A stretch of 30,530 nucleotides of DNA from Stentor coeruleus (GCA_001970955.1 MPUH01000891.1:1-30530), one strand, 5' to 3'; shown: positions 18,309 through 28,332, numbered from the stretch's first letter. Translations and numbers: made by a program. Notes: generated by a model from the letters alone, not told the origin.

Positions 18309-20672
18309 CTAACTGCTAAAACATTCACATAATATTGATGAATAACTAAATATCCTTTCGCATTTTTGCTTATAATTTCCCTGTATTTCTTTTTTAAATT
18401 CCTTATATTTCCCTTCTGAATCTAAATATTTTTTCTCAATAAAATCTAATGTATCAACTGATAAAATTTTATTAATACAAAAATATTTTCTAACCTCACA
18501 AACCTTAGAACAAGAGTTTTCATTCTGTCCTTCTACAATAATTTTTTTTATTTCGGGTATACAAACATTATTTATCAAATTTGTATTTATTTTTGGTTTA
18601 ATAATTTCCTCATAAGCTAAATATAATACAACATCATAAACAGTTTTTATTGATGTTTCTAATTCTTTATTGATACTATTTAATAATTCAGTTCTACGTG
18701 ATAGTACACTATTTTTATTATAATTATATTTTAAAGCATCTTTATAAGGTACATATATTTGAATATCGATATTATGGGTAATATTCTCAGAATTTTCATA
18801 TTCATCAAAAATTGTGTCTGGAACTAAAAGCTTAATGAAATAGTTTTCAAGGTTTTCTTTAGATGGTTTGACAATTTTAAGTATTTCTGATATTTGATAG
18901 TCTGTTATAAGTTTACATTTTTTTTCTAAGTTACCCGTCTTTATTAAAATATTTAGATTAGTCACTGTTTTAGAAACAATATTTTTGAATTCTGAACTTA
19001 TGGGCTCGTTAGTAAAAGTTCCTTTATCACACAAACAAGCTTTATCGCTTATACCTAAACTTTTGCAGTTTCTTTTTTCGTCAAGTTTTTCAAAAAATAT
19101 ATCTTTGCCTCTTTGTTCAGGAAGTGCATCATAAAATTCTTGCATTTCTATATTTGTTGGTGGACCTGTCATGTATGGGAAATTTGCCATATGCTTTATA
19201 GTCGCATACCAGTCAAGTCTAGAAATAAGCATATTTTCATTGATAACCAAATTTTGATCGACATTAAATTTTTCAATAATACTTTTACTTGCTATAAGAA
19301 AATGAACCGGAAGCATTTTTTCAGAAAAGGATTCTAAAGTTAGCGCTTTGTAATATCTTCCGTGATCCCCTGCTACAATCATAATAAAATCTTCATTATT
19401 TGTATTTGCAAATTCTAAAGTGTCACTAATCATATTTGATAAAGGTTTATCAATAGTAGAAATTCTAGTACACGTTTCTTCATGAGCTGTATTAATTTGA
19501 GCATATGCAAATCTATTGATTCCCTTATAATTAGTGAAAAACTCTTTAATATATTTCAAACTATATTCATGAGGAGGCATTGAACCTATACATTGATTTC
19601 CAACAGCAAATTCTTTAAATTTTGTACTTTTAGCAGCAACTCTCCAGAAATTAGCAACAACATGATCAGTTAAAATTTTATTACCAGTGATTTTACTTAA
19701 AAAATTATTACTGGTTTCACCAAGAAACATTGTTACAAAACCTTGTCTTTCAAAATACTTCCACAAAGCTGTTTTGTTTTGTAAAGCTTCAAATTTTGGC
19801 CAGTCTGTTTTTATTTTTAAACTCAAATTAAATTGATCAAAATAATCTATTCTATACCCAGTTAATAAAGCTGATAAATTAGGAACAGTAGTTGAATCTT
19901 CTGCATTGTTAAGCATAAAATCATAAAGATAAAATTTATCTGTCAGTAAATATTCTTCAAACAATTTTTTTGTTTGTTCTAAAAACCTGTAAAAATTTTG
20001 CCGCGAAAGTGAGTCTAAAATAAGAACCATGACAGATAATGGGCGGGTATCAGAAAGATTTTTTGATTTGGAAATTGTTTCTGTAATTGATTTAGCTCTA
20101 TTAGCAGATGTAGAATTATATTTATTACGTAAAATAGCTAGATTTTCATTATTACATTTAGCATATGCGAATTCAGATGTTGGACTAAATACTTCACCTT
20201 GATATGGACGCCAATAATCAAAAAAGCCATAAGAACCATAATATTCTTCTGAAATAGAACCTCCTATATAAATTGATCCTGTATTAGGACAAGTTAATTT
20301 AGTTGTATTACTTGTAAACTGAAGTTTAGCTTGACTTTTCAAAGATGGGCATGAAAATTTTTTTTTTGGCTTGAAATACATTAAATCATGCTCTGGGCTT
20401 ATACCATAATAAATTGGTATACATGATTTATTGTTAGAAGCAAAAGGCTTGTTTTTCCTATTCAATGATAGTTTATTTTTAATCTCGAATACAGTTTCAT
20501 TTGTTTTTGGGATTGATTGAATGATTACTTTTATAGGCAAATCATCAGAATATATTGGGTTAGATACTTGAACTTTTTCAATATCAAAGTAGTTTATGAT
20601 TGCATAAACGTTGATTATGTATAAAAAAGCTGCGATTAGAATAAAAATAGTAACTAGTAGAAGAGGCTTCAT
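18309..20672 (-). CDS. DUF229 / sulfatase-like type II membrane protein
   Basis: A 787-residue protein. Residues 4-27 form one hydrophobic helix after MKP, a signal anchor that places the rest in the lumen or outside. The central part matches the DUF229 branch of the alkaline-phosphatase/sulfatase-like fold: VMVLILDSLSRQNFYRF (about 214-230) with the nucleophile-region Asp/Ser, TTVPNLSALLTG, then GDHGRYY with the metal-binding Asp and His. Several NxS/T sequons and paired Cys fit an extracellular domain. The C-terminal 200 residues are Lys/Asn-rich with a Cys cluster (CSKVCEVRKYFC, CECFSS) and no known fold. The catalytic target is unknown for most DUF229 proteins; a phospho- or sulfo-transferase-type hydrolase is a family-level guess. 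ATG start, TAG stop. The VIT/VWA gene ends 103 bases upstream of the start. Confidence 0.88.
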   Translation of the reverse strand: MKPLLLVTIFILIAAFLYIINVYAIINYFDIEKVQVSNPIYSDDLPIKVIIQSIPKTNETVFEIKNKLSLNRKNKPFASNNKSCIPIYYGISPEHDLMYFKPKKKFSCPSLKSQAKLQFTSNTTKLTCPNTGSIYIGGSISEEYYGSYGFFDYWRPYQGEVFSPTSEFAYAKCNNENLAILRNKYNSTSANRAKSITETISKSKNLSDTRPLSVMVLILDSLSRQNFYRFLEQTKKLFEEYLLTDKFYLYDFMLNNAEDSTTVPNLSALLTGYRIDYFDQFNLSLKIKTDWPKFEALQNKTALWKYFERQGFVTMFLGETSNNFLSKITGNKILTDHVVANFWRVAAKSTKFKEFAVGNQCIGSMPPHEYSLKYIKEFFTNYKGINRFAYAQINTAHEETCTRISTIDKPLSNMISDTLEFANTNNEDFIMIVAGDHGRYYKALTLESFSEKMLPVHFLIASKSIIEKFNVDQNLVINENMLISRLDWYATIKHMANFPYMTGPPTNIEMQEFYDALPEQRGKDIFFEKLDEKRNCKSLGISDKACLCDKGTFTNEPISSEFKNIVSKTVTNLNILIKTGNLEKKCKLITDYQISEILKIVKPSKENLENYFIKLLVPDTIFDEYENSENITHNIDIQIYVPYKDALKYNYNKNSVLSRRTELLNSINKELETSIKTVYDVVLYLAYEEIIKPKINTNLINNVCIPEIKKIIVEGQNENSCSKVCEVRKYFCINKILSVDTLDFIEKKYLDSEGKYKEFKKEIQGNYKQKCERIFSYSSILCECFSS

Positions 20673-20775
20673 TTATATTTATAATTAATTTTTATAATAC
20701 AGTTATTTTTCATCACATTCTTTTGAAAATATAATCACGCAAAATTAGAGACTATTGATTAACTATACTAATAAT

Positions 20776-23061
20776 CTAATCTAAATAATTACGAACCCTT
20801 TCACATAATGCATCAGTTTCAATACTAAGCTTTTTTAACCACCTTAAAGTTTTGCGTTCTATAAGAATCCATTCATTTTTTTCATTGGCGAAATGCTTAT
20901 TCAAATAGGTTATCGCCAAAATTGTAGCTGATATTCTATTATCTGGATGAACTGAAAAAATTTCTTTGCTTTTTTCATAGGAAAGATTTAACACTGACAA
21001 TAAATCAGACCATTCCCAGAAACCCTCACTGTCTACAAGAGAAACTATATCAATAAAATTGCACTTTTTTTTTTGGGTTATTGTACATTTCAAAAGAATA
21101 TTTTCTTCAGCGTATATTTTTCTCATTTTGCCAAATTCTATCATTACTTCCTCCTTAGTAGGGATAGGTTGTATTGATTGTTTTTCATAGCAATTCGTTA
21201 AAATATCTGGCTTTGGAGGTTCAAAAAATTGCTCATCTATTTCAAGATCATCATTTTCACACTCCTCCTCCTCCTCCTCCTCCTTCTCCTCACTCTCACT
21301 CTCACTCTCACTCACACCTCCACGTACATAGCAACATCTAGCTACAGCCCTCACAGAATTAGAACTACTCGGGTCATCCATATCAGGACCAATATCTTTT
21401 ACAATATTTTTCTCTATTTTAACTGTAACTATATCTCCCTGACTTCCATCTGAATTAGTCTTAACACAAATAAATGCGGTTTCTTTCGAAATTACTTTAA
21501 ACTCCTTAGAAATTTCAATCACTTTATCTTTATTCACTTCAACCTCTAACTCTTCAATTTTATTCTTAGCCCAGAGTTTAAAGATTTCATCTCCATCAAT
21601 TTCCTCAAACTTTTCAATATGAAATTCTTTATAACCCCCTTTATTTGTATCATAAACTTTTAAAACAGGTAAATTTTCACTAATATTTTCAATCAAAGAA
21701 AAAATCTCGAATTTTTCTCCATACTTAACAACTCCAAAATCTTTAGGTTTTGGTACTAAATCCCCTGTCCAAATAACTTCCCAATCACTTATGCAAGGAA
21801 CCATGCATTGTTCTAATGCATTTATAACATTTTTACCTATCTCCTTTGCATCCTTTATAAAATATGCAAGACCTTTACCTGCCTCAGCACCTCCTTCTAT
21901 AAGCCTTTTATTTGCATCTTCAATACCAAAACAATTAACCCTATTCATACGGGAATTCTTTTTTATAAGATTTATAACAGATTCAATATTACTAACATCT
22001 CCATCTGTAAGTAAAAATATAAACCTTGGATAAGCTTTGTCTATTGGAATTGAAAAAACCTCTTGGAGGGGATTATAAATCTCTGTACCTCCCATATCTG
22101 CAGAAAATGATGAAAGTAATGATATAGCATTAGATATATTCTGAGAATTAGAATAGACTGATTGAGGGAACATAAAAGAATATTCGCTACCAAAACTGAC
22201 GATATTAAACTTAGAAACACTTGGTAAACTTTTTAAGAATAAAAGTGCAGCATTTTTAGCAAGTTCAATTCTTGTACCATCCATAGATCCACTTCTATCA
22301 AGGACAAAAATAAACTCAGCTGTACTTTCTAAATCGAATATATCAGTAGTTTTATCACAATAAGGAATAAATGAAAGCATTGCTGCATATTTTGAGCCTC
22401 TTTGCTGAATAAGACATTTAGGAATAATAATACTTGCTGTTGAGTATTTAAATACTAAATTTGTATCAGGATTAAATTGACTTTCATCAATATTTGCTAT
22501 AAGCCTTTTTCCATCATCACTTTTGTTAATTATAACCACCCAGGTTGATGAGTAATCCATGATTTCGCAATCGCTTTTTACTTCTATAATAAATTCCAAA
22601 TTGTATTTTTTAATTCCTAAAGGTATGAATCCACTTATAAACTGAAATTCCCAAAAGTCTTTTTCTGATTGAAGTGGGTATACACAGTTTATAAGTACTT
22701 CAATAGAATCATTCGGCAATAAATTTCCTAAGGTAATGATAAATTCGGAATTATTTTGTTGTATAGCTAAAGCTGCAGAATGACCTTGGGAAATAGTGTC
22801 TTGATACTTCTCTAAAGCTTTTTCCTTTTCGATAATCTCAGAAGAAAGAAAGGATCCATCTGGAAGACGAATTTTTAAGTCAGTGACTACTCCTTGAGAA
22901 TATGTAGGAAGATGATATTCGCATTCTAAAGGAGAAAGGGTTGCATTGATAAAAGTTTGGGATATCGTAAGTCTAGCTAAGCTGTTTTGGAGAAGTGCAT
23001 GAACTTTGAGGAATTTTAAAGGTATTTCCGAGCCTGAAGAGGATGATTTTGAATGAATCAT
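20776..23061 (-). CDS. VIT and von Willebrand A domain protein (VWA5/ITIH type)
   Basis: A 761-residue protein. Residues about 12-145 form a VIT domain (LARLTISQTFINATLSPLE, then GNLLPNDSIEVLINCVYPL). A VWA domain follows at about 248-420 with an intact MIDAS: DRSGSM (255-260), the Thr of GGTE and the Asp of LLTDGD. It should therefore bind a ligand through a divalent metal. After a beta-rich segment comes an acidic tract of alternating Ser-Glu and then Glu, and a helical C-terminal end (WSDLLSVLNLS...ALCERVRNYLD) like that of VWA5 and PARP4-type proteins. There is no signal peptide, so it is probably cytoplasmic. The partner is unknown. It is divergent from the first RBR gene, with 232 bases between starts, which may share a promoter region. 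ATG start, TAG stop. Confidence 0.9.
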   Translation of the reverse strand: MIHSKSSSSGSEIPLKFLKVHALLQNSLARLTISQTFINATLSPLECEYHLPTYSQGVVTDLKIRLPDGSFLSSEIIEKEKALEKYQDTISQGHSAALAIQQNNSEFIITLGNLLPNDSIEVLINCVYPLQSEKDFWEFQFISGFIPLGIKKYNLEFIIEVKSDCEIMDYSSTWVVIINKSDDGKRLIANIDESQFNPDTNLVFKYSTASIIIPKCLIQQRGSKYAAMLSFIPYCDKTTDIFDLESTAEFIFVLDRSGSMDGTRIELAKNAALLFLKSLPSVSKFNIVSFGSEYSFMFPQSVYSNSQNISNAISLLSSFSADMGGTEIYNPLQEVFSIPIDKAYPRFIFLLTDGDVSNIESVINLIKKNSRMNRVNCFGIEDANKRLIEGGAEAGKGLAYFIKDAKEIGKNVINALEQCMVPCISDWEVIWTGDLVPKPKDFGVVKYGEKFEIFSLIENISENLPVLKVYDTNKGGYKEFHIEKFEEIDGDEIFKLWAKNKIEELEVEVNKDKVIEISKEFKVISKETAFICVKTNSDGSQGDIVTVKIEKNIVKDIGPDMDDPSSSNSVRAVARCCYVRGGVSESESESEEKEEEEEEECENDDLEIDEQFFEPPKPDILTNCYEKQSIQPIPTKEEVMIEFGKMRKIYAEENILLKCTITQKKKCNFIDIVSLVDSEGFWEWSDLLSVLNLSYEKSKEIFSVHPDNRISATILAITYLNKHFANEKNEWILIERKTLRWLKKLSIETDALCERVRNYLD
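21262..21314. repeat. Coding microsatellites (CTC)n and (ACTCTC)n
   Basis: On the + strand about nine ctc units, with one ttc interruption, are followed by about four actctc units. Read on the - strand within the VWA gene they encode a Ser-Glu alternation and a Glu run. The tract keeps the frame. Length variation between alleles would be expected. Confidence 0.85.
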
Positions 23062-23293
23062 ATTTATTTTTGAAGATTAGTAATTTTTTTTTTACTTTAT
23101 TATTATTATAAGTATCTGAGTAAAACAATTAGTGTTAATTATGAAAGATATGATCTCTAATATGGTTTTTTTTTAATGATATATTTTTAATAACTTCTTG
23201 TTAATGTAAGATTATAACTTTCTCTTTAAATAAATATTTCCAAAGGTTTTTGTGGTAAAAACACAATATTTCGCTTAGTTTTATAATCTGAAA

Positions 23294-24382
23294 ATGTCTG
23301 AAAAGGATTTCTCTGAAGAACAAATTCCCCTTCCTTTAGAATTAGAAAAATGCACTATCTGCTTAGAAAATGAAGCTGAATGCAGACTTTTCTGTGGTCA
23401 TGAATACTGCAAAAACTGTATAAAGTTATATATCGACTTGAAAATCTTAGATGGCGAAGTTCTAAAAATCCCATGTCCTACAATGACTTGTTTTGACATC
23501 GATGAAATTCTTATTTTGCAATTTGCATCTTCAGAAGCTGTTGTCAAATATCATAAATTTGCATATCTAAAAAAATTAGAATCTGATGTGAATTTTAGAT
23601 GGTGCCCACAGAAAGAATGTAAAGGCTATGATATATACAAATCTTCTAATAAACTTAAATGCCAGGAATGCAATTTTGAGTTCTGCTTTCTTTGTGCTGA
23701 GCAATGGCATAAAGGTGAATGCAAGTCTTTGAAAAATATAAATTCTTATTATCTATGGCAAGAGGAAAAAGTAAAATTTTGCCCAGTTTGCCATGTGAGG
23801 ACTGAAAAAAATGGAGGATGTCGTTCTGTTATATGTAAAAAATGCACTACTTCTTGGTGTTGGAAATGCTCTAAAACTAATGCAAATCATAAAGCTTATG
23901 CGTGTTTTGTTGGGGAAAAATGGTATAATCCGAAAATTAGTGTTGCTTTGATATTTTTTTTTATGCCTATTGTGATAATTTTTGCCCCTGCTGCTTTGTT
24001 TTTTTATATGCTGGTTTCTAATCAGATAAGACTTGAATCTAAAAGCAAATTTCAATCTTTTTTGTTAAATCATTATGTTCTGACTATATTTTTGCTACTG
24101 ATTTTATCGCCTTTAATTAGCGTGTTGATAGGAATATACCTTTTGCTTGCATGCAGTTTTCTTGTTGCTAACAGATGTTTTGTGATGATAAACAGAAGTA
24201 ATCGTTTTTGTATTATTGTGAAATTTATTCTTTTTCCTTTTATTATTCTAGGAGTTTCGGTTTTAATGCTTATATTGTTTCCTATTGTTTTAGGATTTAC
24301 TGTTGTTTCAGGAACTGTTTTTCTACTTTTAAAAATCCCTGGAGCTTTATGTGCATGTGCTTCTAATAGGATAAATAAATAA
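23294..24382 (+). CDS. RBR (RING-IBR-RING) E3 ubiquitin ligase with membrane tail, copy 1
   Basis: A 362-residue protein. RING1 runs from Cys20 to Cys66 (CTICLE, CGHEYCKNC), IBR from Cys104 to about Cys143 (FRWCPQKECKGYD, CQECNFEFCFLCAEQWHKGEC), and RING2/Rcat from Cys163 (CPVCHVRTEKNGGCRSVIC). The likely catalytic Cys that accepts ubiquitin is Cys176 in GGC (family knowledge from HHARI and parkin). The remaining third is hydrophobic, with three to four predicted helices (about 216-245, 260-290, 305-350), as in RNF19/RNF144-type ligases, so the active part should face the cytosol from an internal membrane. It is clearly paralogous to the gene at 24786-25910, which lies tail to tail with it. 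ATG start, TAA stop. Confidence 0.93.
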   Translation: MSEKDFSEEQIPLPLELEKCTICLENEAECRLFCGHEYCKNCIKLYIDLKILDGEVLKIPCPTMTCFDIDEILILQFASSEAVVKYHKFAYLKKLESDVNFRWCPQKECKGYDIYKSSNKLKCQECNFEFCFLCAEQWHKGECKSLKNINSYYLWQEEKVKFCPVCHVRTEKNGGCRSVICKKCTTSWCWKCSKTNANHKAYACFVGEKWYNPKISVALIFFFMPIVIIFAPAALFFYMLVSNQIRLESKSKFQSFLLNHYVLTIFLLLILSPLISVLIGIYLLLACSFLVANRCFVMINRSNRFCIIVKFILFPFIILGVSVLMLILFPIVLGFTVVSGTVFLLLKIPGALCACASNRINK

Positions 24383-24785
24383 TGTAGTTAAGGATAAGGT
24401 AATAATTACATTTTATCAAGAATCTTAAGAATTTATTATAATCTTATACTGATAAAACTAGTAAATTATTAGGTAAAAATTGTCTTAGTTTTTTCAGCTA
24501 ATTTTTAGTTATTAATTTTTAGCAGAGGTATTAATATATATATGCAAACTTCCTCATTAGTATTAGTTAGGAATTATCGCTTGACTATTGTCCAGCCCTT
24601 GTTAAATAATATTCAGATAAGTTCCTATAATAAAACTAAAAGATAACAATAACTATATATTATAACTCTATTTTTTTATATCTTGTGTATAAAAACTATA
24701 CAAAATATAAACCCCAAAAATCAAACTATGTTTTTTATATTATGCTATTTTGAAATAACATATATTTTATTATCATTATTATTGT
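24383..24785. other. Convergent intergenic region between the RBR paralogues
   Basis: Contains no ORF of note. It holds the 3' ends of both RBR genes and is AT-rich, with T and A runs. A short tatatatat tract occurs near 24535-24543. No terminator or inverted repeat was recognised. Confidence 0.4.
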
Positions 24786-25910
24786 TTAAATTTCTTTTTT
24801 CTCTAATCTTTTTTTCATGAAAATAATCGTCTGGTACCCATATTTGATTACTAACAGGATTATCCCAACTGGGCATGAAGCTAAAACTACTACTACAGTA
24901 ACTAATAAGTATATAATAGTAAATAGTAAAGCGAGTAATACAACAAATGCTCCTCTTAACACTCTACAAGCATCTTTTTTTTCCCAAACATTTTCCGGCA
25001 CACAATAAATTGCACTTTTAAACGCGAAATATAATATTCCAATTACCCCCACAACCGCAACAATCGGTGGAGAAATCACTGTAAAAATCACATAAAACAA
25101 AATCCTAAACCTAGAAAAATACCCTAACACAACCGATGAGCTATCATTTATCAAATGCCCATCATAATACATAAACGCAGCCAAAGCAATAACAAGTGTA
25201 AAAGGTAAAAGTACTGGTAAAAATATCATAATTAATAAAATCAAAATATGCATATCATACCAATTAGGCCCAATCAAACAATTAAGCCCATCATGCTCAT
25301 TATCAGCTTTACCACATATCCAACACCAACTAGTTGTACATTTATGGCATATCATATAAGGACATCCTCCATTTCTTTCAGTGCGGACTTTACAAGTTGG
25401 GCATATTTTTACAGATGAAGATTTTTCCCATTCAATAAACCCAGAATCAAGTGGTTTACAATTTTTATTACTATGCCAAGGATCAGCACATAAAAAGCAA
25501 TATTCAAAACTACAAAATTGACATTTTAACTTGTTATTCCCTTTAAAAATATCATAACCAGTACAGTTTTTCTCCGGACACCATCTAAAGTAAATATCAG
25601 CTTCAAGGGTTTTTTTCCTATAAAAATCTGTGTATTTGTTAAAAATAGATACAGAAACAAGTTCTTCTATTGTATGAGATTGGAGAATTGTTTGACAATT
25701 TATTGCTGGACATGTGATTTTGTTTACTTGACCATCGAGGATTTTAAGTTCGATGTATTCGGTTAAACAACGTTTGCAGAAAAAATGCTCACAGTCAATA
25801 AGACCACAAGTTGGATTGGATATTAAACAGATTGGACAATAGTCATCTTGGGAAAGAAGAGGCTCGGATAGATAGTTTGAGTCCATTTTTAACTTGCTTT
25901 GAAGTCTCAT
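24786..25910 (-). CDS. RBR (RING-IBR-RING) E3 ubiquitin ligase with membrane tail, copy 2
   Basis: A 374-residue paralogue of the preceding RBR gene. RING1 begins at Cys25 (CPICLI) and ends near Cys72. IBR begins FRWCPEKNCTGYD (Cys111). RING2 is CPTCKVRTERNGGCPYMIC with the likely catalytic Cys183, followed by CTTSWCWICG. The tail has three to four hydrophobic helices, including a Val/Leu-rich one near the end (VVLLALLFTIIYLLVTVVVVL), and finishes with a basic MKKRLEKKEI. Either Met1 or Met9 could be the start. Residues 14-21 (LSEPLLSQ) resemble dileucine-type sorting signals (inference). The coding strand is C-rich at the 5' end and G-rich at the 3' end, as in neighbouring genes. Confidence 0.93.
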   Translation of the reverse strand: MRLQSKLKMDSNYLSEPLLSQDDYCPICLISNPTCGLIDCEHFFCKRCLTEYIELKILDGQVNKITCPAINCQTILQSHTIEELVSVSIFNKYTDFYRKKTLEADIYFRWCPEKNCTGYDIFKGNNKLKCQFCSFEYCFLCADPWHSNKNCKPLDSGFIEWEKSSSVKICPTCKVRTERNGGCPYMICHKCTTSWCWICGKADNEHDGLNCLIGPNWYDMHILILLIMIFLPVLLPFTLVIALAAFMYYDGHLINDSSSVVLGYFSRFRILFYVIFTVISPPIVAVVGVIGILYFAFKSAIYCVPENVWEKKDACRVLRGAFVVLLALLFTIIYLLVTVVVVLASCPVGIILLVIKYGYQTIIFMKKRLEKKEI

Positions 25911-26111
25911 ATTTAATATTATAAGGAAAAATAAGATACATAGTTGGATAAATTATATGGAAATTTAAATATAAAAGGAAAAATGCTGGTTTTTAAGGAA
26001 ATTACGGTGTTGAGGAAAGGGGGATAATGATTAAGATTTTGATAAGAGAATATTTTTATTGTATTAATCTTTATATAAATAATATCAAATACCAAAAAAA
26101 TTATTCTTATA

Positions 26112-26621
26112 TCATAAAGTTTTCCGTTCAACAGCAGAAGACTTTATAGATTTAACTACTTCATTTATCAAATACTTCACAGAAGCTTTAAGAAGTGGTT
26201 TTGATGTTGCACAATCATCATCACATTCATTATGGGCAATATCATATGCAATTTCTGAGTTTCCTATTGTAACTTTATCAGCTGTACATTCATATTGAAC
26301 ATTTAGTGAAAGCTCATTATCCCAGAATTCAACATAAGCAACTCTTTTGATTTTTTTTTCTGTTCTATGGCTATTCCCAAATTTCCTTTTACTTACTTCT
26401 TTAAAATTTGGTTTGCTTCCGAGTTGTGTAAAATCGATTCCATCAGCTAAAGCCTGGTACTTTAACCGCGGAGATGGGCTTTTTTCAATTGGCGGCTTTT
26501 TAGGGTTTGGACTGATTATCTGGCTTTCTTTTTCCTTAGTTTTATCTTCAACACCTTCAGTTGTATCTAAAACTTGTGTCTCTTTGGATTCTTTTTCTCC
26601 ATCAACATCCAATATTTTCAT
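26112..26621 (-). CDS. Hypothetical 169-residue protein
   Basis: No family was recognised. Residues 1-55 are charged, rich in Glu, Lys and Thr and likely disordered, with a proline-rich stretch NPKKPPIEKSPSPRLKYQ that carries possible SP phosphorylation sites. The second half (VAYVEFWDNELSLNVQYE, then DIAHNECDDDC) looks ordered, and the end (LLKASVKYLINEVVKSIKS) is helical. It starts at the first ATG and ends in TGA, the only gene here that does. It lies 64 bases downstream of the cyclic-nucleotide-binding gene on the same strand. No function can be given. Confidence 0.65.
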   Translation of the reverse strand: MKILDVDGEKESKETQVLDTTEGVEDKTKEKESQIISPNPKKPPIEKSPSPRLKYQALADGIDFTQLGSKPNFKEVSKRKFGNSHRTEKKIKRVAYVEFWDNELSLNVQYECTADKVTIGNSEIAYDIAHNECDDDCATSKPLLKASVKYLINEVVKSIKSSAVERKTL

Positions 26622-26685
26622 AATAATCTATATAAAAATCTATTATCCATCACAACATTTTGGAGTATTTATTATTATAAAATCC

Positions 26686-28032
26686 TTAAACCCTATAAGA
26701 ACTAACATTGCATTCGCTTTCTGAAGACTGCCTTTTAATGGCAAACAGTCCATTCCGATCATATATTTTTTTCTGCTCAATTTTAATAGGCCATAAATAA
26801 TGTTGTTCAGTAATCTTATCATTACCTCTACTACCATAAGCCGACCTGTTCTTATCTTTTTTTATATGAAAAACATTAGCAACTGGTGACTGTATATCAA
26901 TTTTCGACCTAGACACAATATTTTGTATATCATTCTGATTCAAAGCTTTATACCTAGTAACTTTTTTACTTGGGGTCATAACTGGACTTTTTACACTCAC
27001 ACTTTGTCTTGCCCTAGTCCTTGGTCTCTCAAAACTAACACAATTTTTTTCTTCAATTTCCTGACAATTCCCATTTTTCAGCATCATTAAACTTTTAACT
27101 CGTAAATTTCTTATCTTTTCTCTAACTTCATTAGCTGATATCAACGCATTTTGTGAATCTTCATTTCTTATCCTCTTAAAAAAATCCTCTTTATCCATAA
27201 CCATAATTGTTGCTGTATACGAATAAACTTTACAAGTATACAAATGCTTATTACTATACATAAGCTCTTCACCAACAGTTTCCCCTGGGCCTAAAATTGC
27301 TACATCAGCAGTTTGTTGTGGAGGAAACGATCTTAAATAAGATAATTTTTTCCCTGAAGGTGTTCTTACAGATTTACATATTTCTAATTCTCCTGATTTT
27401 ATAAAAATTATCTCATTAGCCTCATCTCCTTCACGGAAAATTATCGACTTCCTAGGTAGGGTTTTTTCTTTTAAAAAATAGTTTATTTTTACAATAAGAT
27501 GCTTAGACCATTTTGCAAAAATAGTAAAACGTCTTAAGAATTTAACTTGTTCATCAATTCTTTTGTTTTCAATTTTACCTAATATGTTTAGGTAATGAAC
27601 TTTTGTAAGTACAGCTAATTCTGTGTCGGTTAAACATTGGATTGATGCGATTCTGGGCTGGTTATTTAATAAAGAGTATTCACCAAAAGCTGTACCTTCA
27701 GATAAACGATTTGCTTCATGTTCTTCATTATCGTCTTGAGGGGAATTTACTAGAACTTTAACTATTCCTTTAAGAATTACATAGAATTTGTCACCTGGTT
27801 CACCAATTTTACAGATGTATTGATTAGGGGAGAAATTCTCGTATTCCATTAGACCACATGTTTTGTAAATTATTTCATCACCCATAGGCATGATGTTGTT
27901 GCGGAAAAATAATAAAGATGACATGTAGGATTGGATTGCTTTTATTTGTTTTGGGGTTCGGATTGTAGGGTTTGTTTGTAAACTGTGCTTAAGGTCTTCG
28001 AATTTTTTTTGGGCTTCAAATTCAAGATTCAT
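26686..28032 (-). CDS. Protein with two cyclic-nucleotide-binding domains, no kinase or channel
   Basis: A 448-residue protein. The first CNB domain (about 48-155) has ICKIGEPGDKFYVILKG and a good phosphate-binding cassette, FGEYSLLNNQPRIAS, with Glu118 and Arg127 that contact the cyclic phosphate and ribose. The second (about 168-290) has IIFREGDEANEIIFIKSGEL, but its cassette GETVGEELMYSNKHLYTCKV lacks the Arg, so it may not bind or may bind differently. The tail is basic with many SP/TP and Arg-Ser sites (RARQSVSVKSPVMTPSKK). No PKA docking helix or inhibitor site was recognised, so it may be a PKA-regulatory-like or stand-alone cAMP/cGMP sensor. The strand upstream of its start has the mirror-image G-free composition. 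ATG start, TAA stop. Confidence 0.88.
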   Translation of the reverse strand: MNLEFEAQKKFEDLKHSLQTNPTIRTPKQIKAIQSYMSSLLFFRNNIMPMGDEIIYKTCGLMEYENFSPNQYICKIGEPGDKFYVILKGIVKVLVNSPQDDNEEHEANRLSEGTAFGEYSLLNNQPRIASIQCLTDTELAVLTKVHYLNILGKIENKRIDEQVKFLRRFTIFAKWSKHLIVKINYFLKEKTLPRKSIIFREGDEANEIIFIKSGELEICKSVRTPSGKKLSYLRSFPPQQTADVAILGPGETVGEELMYSNKHLYTCKVYSYTATIMVMDKEDFFKRIRNEDSQNALISANEVREKIRNLRVKSLMMLKNGNCQEIEEKNCVSFERPRTRARQSVSVKSPVMTPSKKVTRYKALNQNDIQNIVSRSKIDIQSPVANVFHIKKDKNRSAYGSRGNDKITEQHYLWPIKIEQKKIYDRNGLFAIKRQSSESECNVSSYRV

Positions 28033-28332
28033 TGTTAAATAAAGTTATGATATATTATATTTATTGATAAAAAGGTTTTTTTTTTTTTGAATTAGAGGGT
28101 AATAAGGTTTTGTTAGATTATGATAATGAGATTGTTGGGTTATGGTTTTATGTATTTTTTTTTTTTAAGGAAATATTTGGGGAATTGACTTGGGTTTTAA
28201 ATCGAGTTAAGATTTATGATGATATTTTTATATATTATTATATGTAGAATATAAAATTTTAGGATTAAAGTTTAGAGTTTTGATAAGTTTTTGTAAAAGG
28301 AGATTTTATAATTTGGATAATAATAGGTGTAT
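28031..28332 (-). promoter_or_regulatory. C-free (G-free on the coding strand) flank of the cyclic-nucleotide-binding gene
   Basis: On the + strand only two C occur in 302 bases (28189 and 28203): 28031-28188 and 28204-28332 have none, while G is common. Read on the - strand this is a G-free, C-containing flank running back from the start codon at 28032. It is the same signal as before the 8179 and kelch genes. The role is inferred from its repeated position. Confidence 0.5.

Noticed and set aside
18038-18328. 96-codon - strand ORF overlapping the end of the DUF229-like gene
   Set aside because: Starts only at GTG. A 16-base GT...AG segment at about 18313-18328 could in principle splice the upstream gene into it, but the sequence is hydrophobic AT-type filler and the upstream gene has a good stop.
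24817-25008. + strand ORFs opposite the RBR, VWA and DUF229-like genes
   Set aside because: They are antisense shadows of well supported genes.
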